Assembly: GCA_022925895.1 (NCBI GenBank)
Contig: JAKSYS010000560.1
Span: forward strand, 1 to 42,037
Direction: 5' to 3'
DNA: 42,037 bases
Source of the DNA: Fragilaria crotonensis
Taxonomy: Eukaryota; Bacillariophyta; Fragilariophyceae; Fragilariales; Fragilariaceae
The notes below the pieces were generated by a model. That model worked only from the letters and a program-made list of their open reading frames with translations, ran no database searches and had not been told where the DNA came from. Below, in pieces: positions 39,986 through 42,037 of this stretch. The translations under genes and the position numbers were made by a program. Positions within the stretch are counted from its first letter, which is position 1, and each line of letters begins with the position of its first letter.

Positions 39986-40334
39986 GCGCCAACGACCATG
40001 CCATCAGATTTCGCTGTACGTTTGTGTTTTTAGCTAAAAGTTGGAGCCATTTTTTGCTCCTTGTGACAAGTTCTAATTCTATAACATACACTGAACAAAC
40101 GTTCATTTGTCATTCACACAGCAGACTACTACAGTAGCACGACAACTTTCCTTGTTTGTCTCGAATCGCTCGAATAGGTCGAATCGAGCCCCGTTGCTCC
40201 TCAAGTTATCTGCGGTTTGATTTTCTTGATTCTTCCATATTGGTGAGTTACGTGAGAGTTGCGCTGCTTGCATATATATACACATAAGTATATACGTAGC
40301 ATGCTGTACAACGGATTATATTTATACGACGTAC

Positions 40335-41065
40335 TGTACCAGTTAAAAACCGCTTTGAACCAATAATTTACCGCACGATCCGACTAAGGATATCTGTTTC
40401 ACGCGGCCTCCAGCTTCATTTCCGTTGCGTTGAGAATTCTTTTCAATGTTCTCGTTTATGCTGAAAATGAATCATTCTTGTACTGGACTAAGTATTCATT
40501 GAGTTATCAAACATTCTGAAGGCCTCGCTTCGGGACTTTTTGGTTCAATGCGGAACATTAAAAAATAAACGTACATTAAGTAAAATCAATAGGTGGGCGC
40601 GTAGTTTTTTTCACACGCTTACATGTTTTCTCGCCAAACAAATTTCTACTGCTACGCACTTGGCAACGTGTATGTTCATATTGTGATCGTGACAGCACCA
40701 GATTTCATGGATTACCAAACTAATCACGTAGATTTCATGGCGCGGTACGAGAGTTCAGGCGCAGCTAAAAATGTCGCAAGCATTGACAAATATAAAGCGC
40801 CGTGAGGTAGCATATAAAGTGAGGCCCGGCTCAACGTGGGAAAAACTCAAACTCCAAACAATTCTCCCAATCAAAAACTCAGTGCAATGCACTGTAAGAC
40901 AGATCACTCAAGCTTGCTTTTAAACAAGTAGAGTAATTCTTCATCATGAGAAAATGAACAAGTTCTCCATACAAAAAATGCTCGAATATGACTTTTTACC
41001 AAATGTTTGCGTACTTCATTGGTTCAAAGCGAATTATTGGTTCAAAGCGGTTTTTAACTGGTACA
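40335..41065. mobile_element. MITE with 34-bp perfect inverted repeats, TA flanks
   Basis: 40335-40368 (TGTACCAGTTAAAAACCGCT...) is the exact reverse complement of 41032-41065. Taking TA (40337-40338 and 41062-41063) as target dinucleotides, the element is 40339-41061 (723 bp) with CCAGTTAAAAACC ends, a layout typical of Tc1/mariner-type MITEs. The right arm carries an extra TGGTTCAAAGCG copy. The internal 60-codon ORF has no domain. Confidence 0.8.
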
Positions 41066-41082
41066 TGGATTGTACTTGTACC

Positions 41083-42035
41083 TGGGACATCCGGAAAATC
41101 GTGTCGTTGAGGACGTGGAGGACAGAATTATGGAGCAATGCAATCAAATGACCGAATTATTAAAACGAGAAAATAGCTCGAAAAATGATGTGTCATTTGG
41201 ATGGAAGATAGAACAGACACGCTGACAAAGAATGAAAGTTATAGACATATTCAAACACGAAAGGTATTTTAAATCATTCGATGGAAAACGGTTATCGAAA
41301 TATCAAATTATTACAATGTAGGCCGGCGCGCGAAGAGCTTGGCAGGCGCGTAACTCTTGATTCATCGGTCGGCCGGCGCGCAACGGCAAAAAGTTCAATA
41401 TAAATCCCGGTTCATGTTTTCGGTTCATTGAGAATCCCAGTTCATTTTCCGGTTCATTAAGAATCCCGGTTCATTTTTTGGTTCATTAAGAATCCCGATT
41501 CATTCTTTCGGTCATTTAGAATACGGTTATTTTTTTGGTTAATTAAGAATCCCTTCTATTCTTTGGTCATAAGGAGTCCCGGTTCATTAACTGTATTCAA
41601 GAGAAATCCGGTTCATCAAACCGTGTTCATCAAAAATCCGGTTCATCATAATCAGTTCATCGAAAATCCGGTTCATCAAAATCGGTTCATCGAAAATCTG
41701 GTTCATCGAAATCGGTTCAATGGAAATCGTGTTCAGAGCGATGGCCATACATGCAAACTTGAGTTTGTGGCCGGCCGGCGAAGTATTATTGTCGCCTTCC
41801 ATCTTCTGATGACGTTATATGATCGTTATTAATATGCGTTAACGACAAAATTTTTCTTTAGGTGTCTGTGCCTATGATAGGCGGGGAAAATCAATGAGTA
41901 TGACACAGGAGCTCTGCCTGGCATCGTACAGTAGTAGTACCCTTGTACGGTTTCCGCCATGCTCCCGACAAGAATCACTCGTATCCCCAAAAACTTCGAA
42001 ATGTTTGGGTTAACCCGGAATTCGGATGTCCCTGG
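41083..42035. mobile_element. Candidate element with GGGACATCCG ends
   Basis: ACCTGGGACATCCG at about 41080-41093 and, reversed from the right edge, ACCAGGGACATCCG (about 42022-42035) form short inverted ends with one mismatch. GGGACAT termini also bound the unit at 22721-26173. The interior is a degenerate minisatellite plus GGCCGGCGCGC motifs. The right border is at the edge of the window, so this call is tentative. Confidence 0.4.
41403..41737. repeat. Degenerate 30-bp minisatellite
   Basis: About eleven units of 28-30 bp with consensus AAATCCGGTTCATCAAAATC plus GGTTCATCGA. The left units are T-rich (AATCCCGGTTCATTTTTTGG) and the right units are C/A-rich. Both strands lack stops in one frame and so yield 10-residue repeat ORFs (NPVHQNRFIE on plus, MNRIFDEPIL on minus). 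GC-rich GGCCGGCGCGC words flank it near 41322 and 41371, and a related GGCCGGCCGGCG lies near 41770. Confidence 0.8.
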
Positions 42036-42037
42036 TT

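Noticed and set aside
41563-41832. 89-codon ORF with NPVHQNRFIE repeats
   Set aside because: Product of the 30-bp minisatellite; the opposite strand is equally open and there are no other gene signs.
1-42037. tRNA, rRNA or snRNA genes
   Set aside because: No T-arm GGTTCRANYCC with a matching acceptor stem and no rRNA core sequence were seen by eye. A covariance-model scan could still find some.

Overview
The window looks like nuclear DNA of a diatom, probably a raphid pennate. Supporting signs are short GT-AG introns (about 66-171 nt), an HSF-type transcription factor, a PT-rich secreted M11 (gametolysin-like) peptidase, a Golgi-type sulfotransferase, Copia-like gag sequence, and GTAC/AGTACT-rich intergenic DNA. 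This is inferred from gene content. No rRNA or tRNA was recognised.

Layout. (1) 1-1.9 kb holds host genes on the minus strand: an ankyrin-repeat protein running off the left edge, and a two-exon SBDS N-terminal/RTC3-like protein. (2) 2.8-26.2 kb is a block of nested or adjacent mobile DNA. It contains a 2.4-kb unit with one SAP-like ORF between two GTATCA-rich tandem arrays (2775-5173). Next is a 30-bp-TIR MITE-like element (5181-11938) split by a gag-only LTR retrotransposon (5761-11730) that has a perfect AGTTC target duplication, a polypurine tract and a four-fold repeated putative primer site. A ~8.9-kb interval bounded by 32-bp inverted repeats (11982-20928) follows; it carries a frameshifted Tc1/mariner-superfamily-like transposase and two related 40-bp minisatellites. 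Last is a hAT-like element (22134-26235, 8-bp duplication ATTGATAG) enclosing a second inverted-repeat element and a broken piggyBac-type element. (3) 26.9-40 kb is a host gene cluster: HSF factor (+), mitochondrial-type DEAD-box helicase (-, 4 exons), sulfotransferase (+), carrier-like membrane protein (-), small coiled-coil protein (-) and M11 peptidase (+, 5 exons). (4) 40.3-42.0 kb holds a MITE with 34-bp perfect inverted repeats and TA flanks, then a repeat-rich stretch with a degenerate 30-bp minisatellite.

The host genes are unrelated in function and form no operon. The helicase and sulfotransferase are divergent around a shared ~855-bp intergenic region. The sulfotransferase and carrier-like genes converge, with only 23 nt between their stop codons.

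The strongest candidates for undescribed biology are the SAP-ORF element with its array of self-similar palindromic sites, and the gag-only retrotransposon with an extra upstream ORF, a four-fold 12-bp primer-site array and a leader hairpin.
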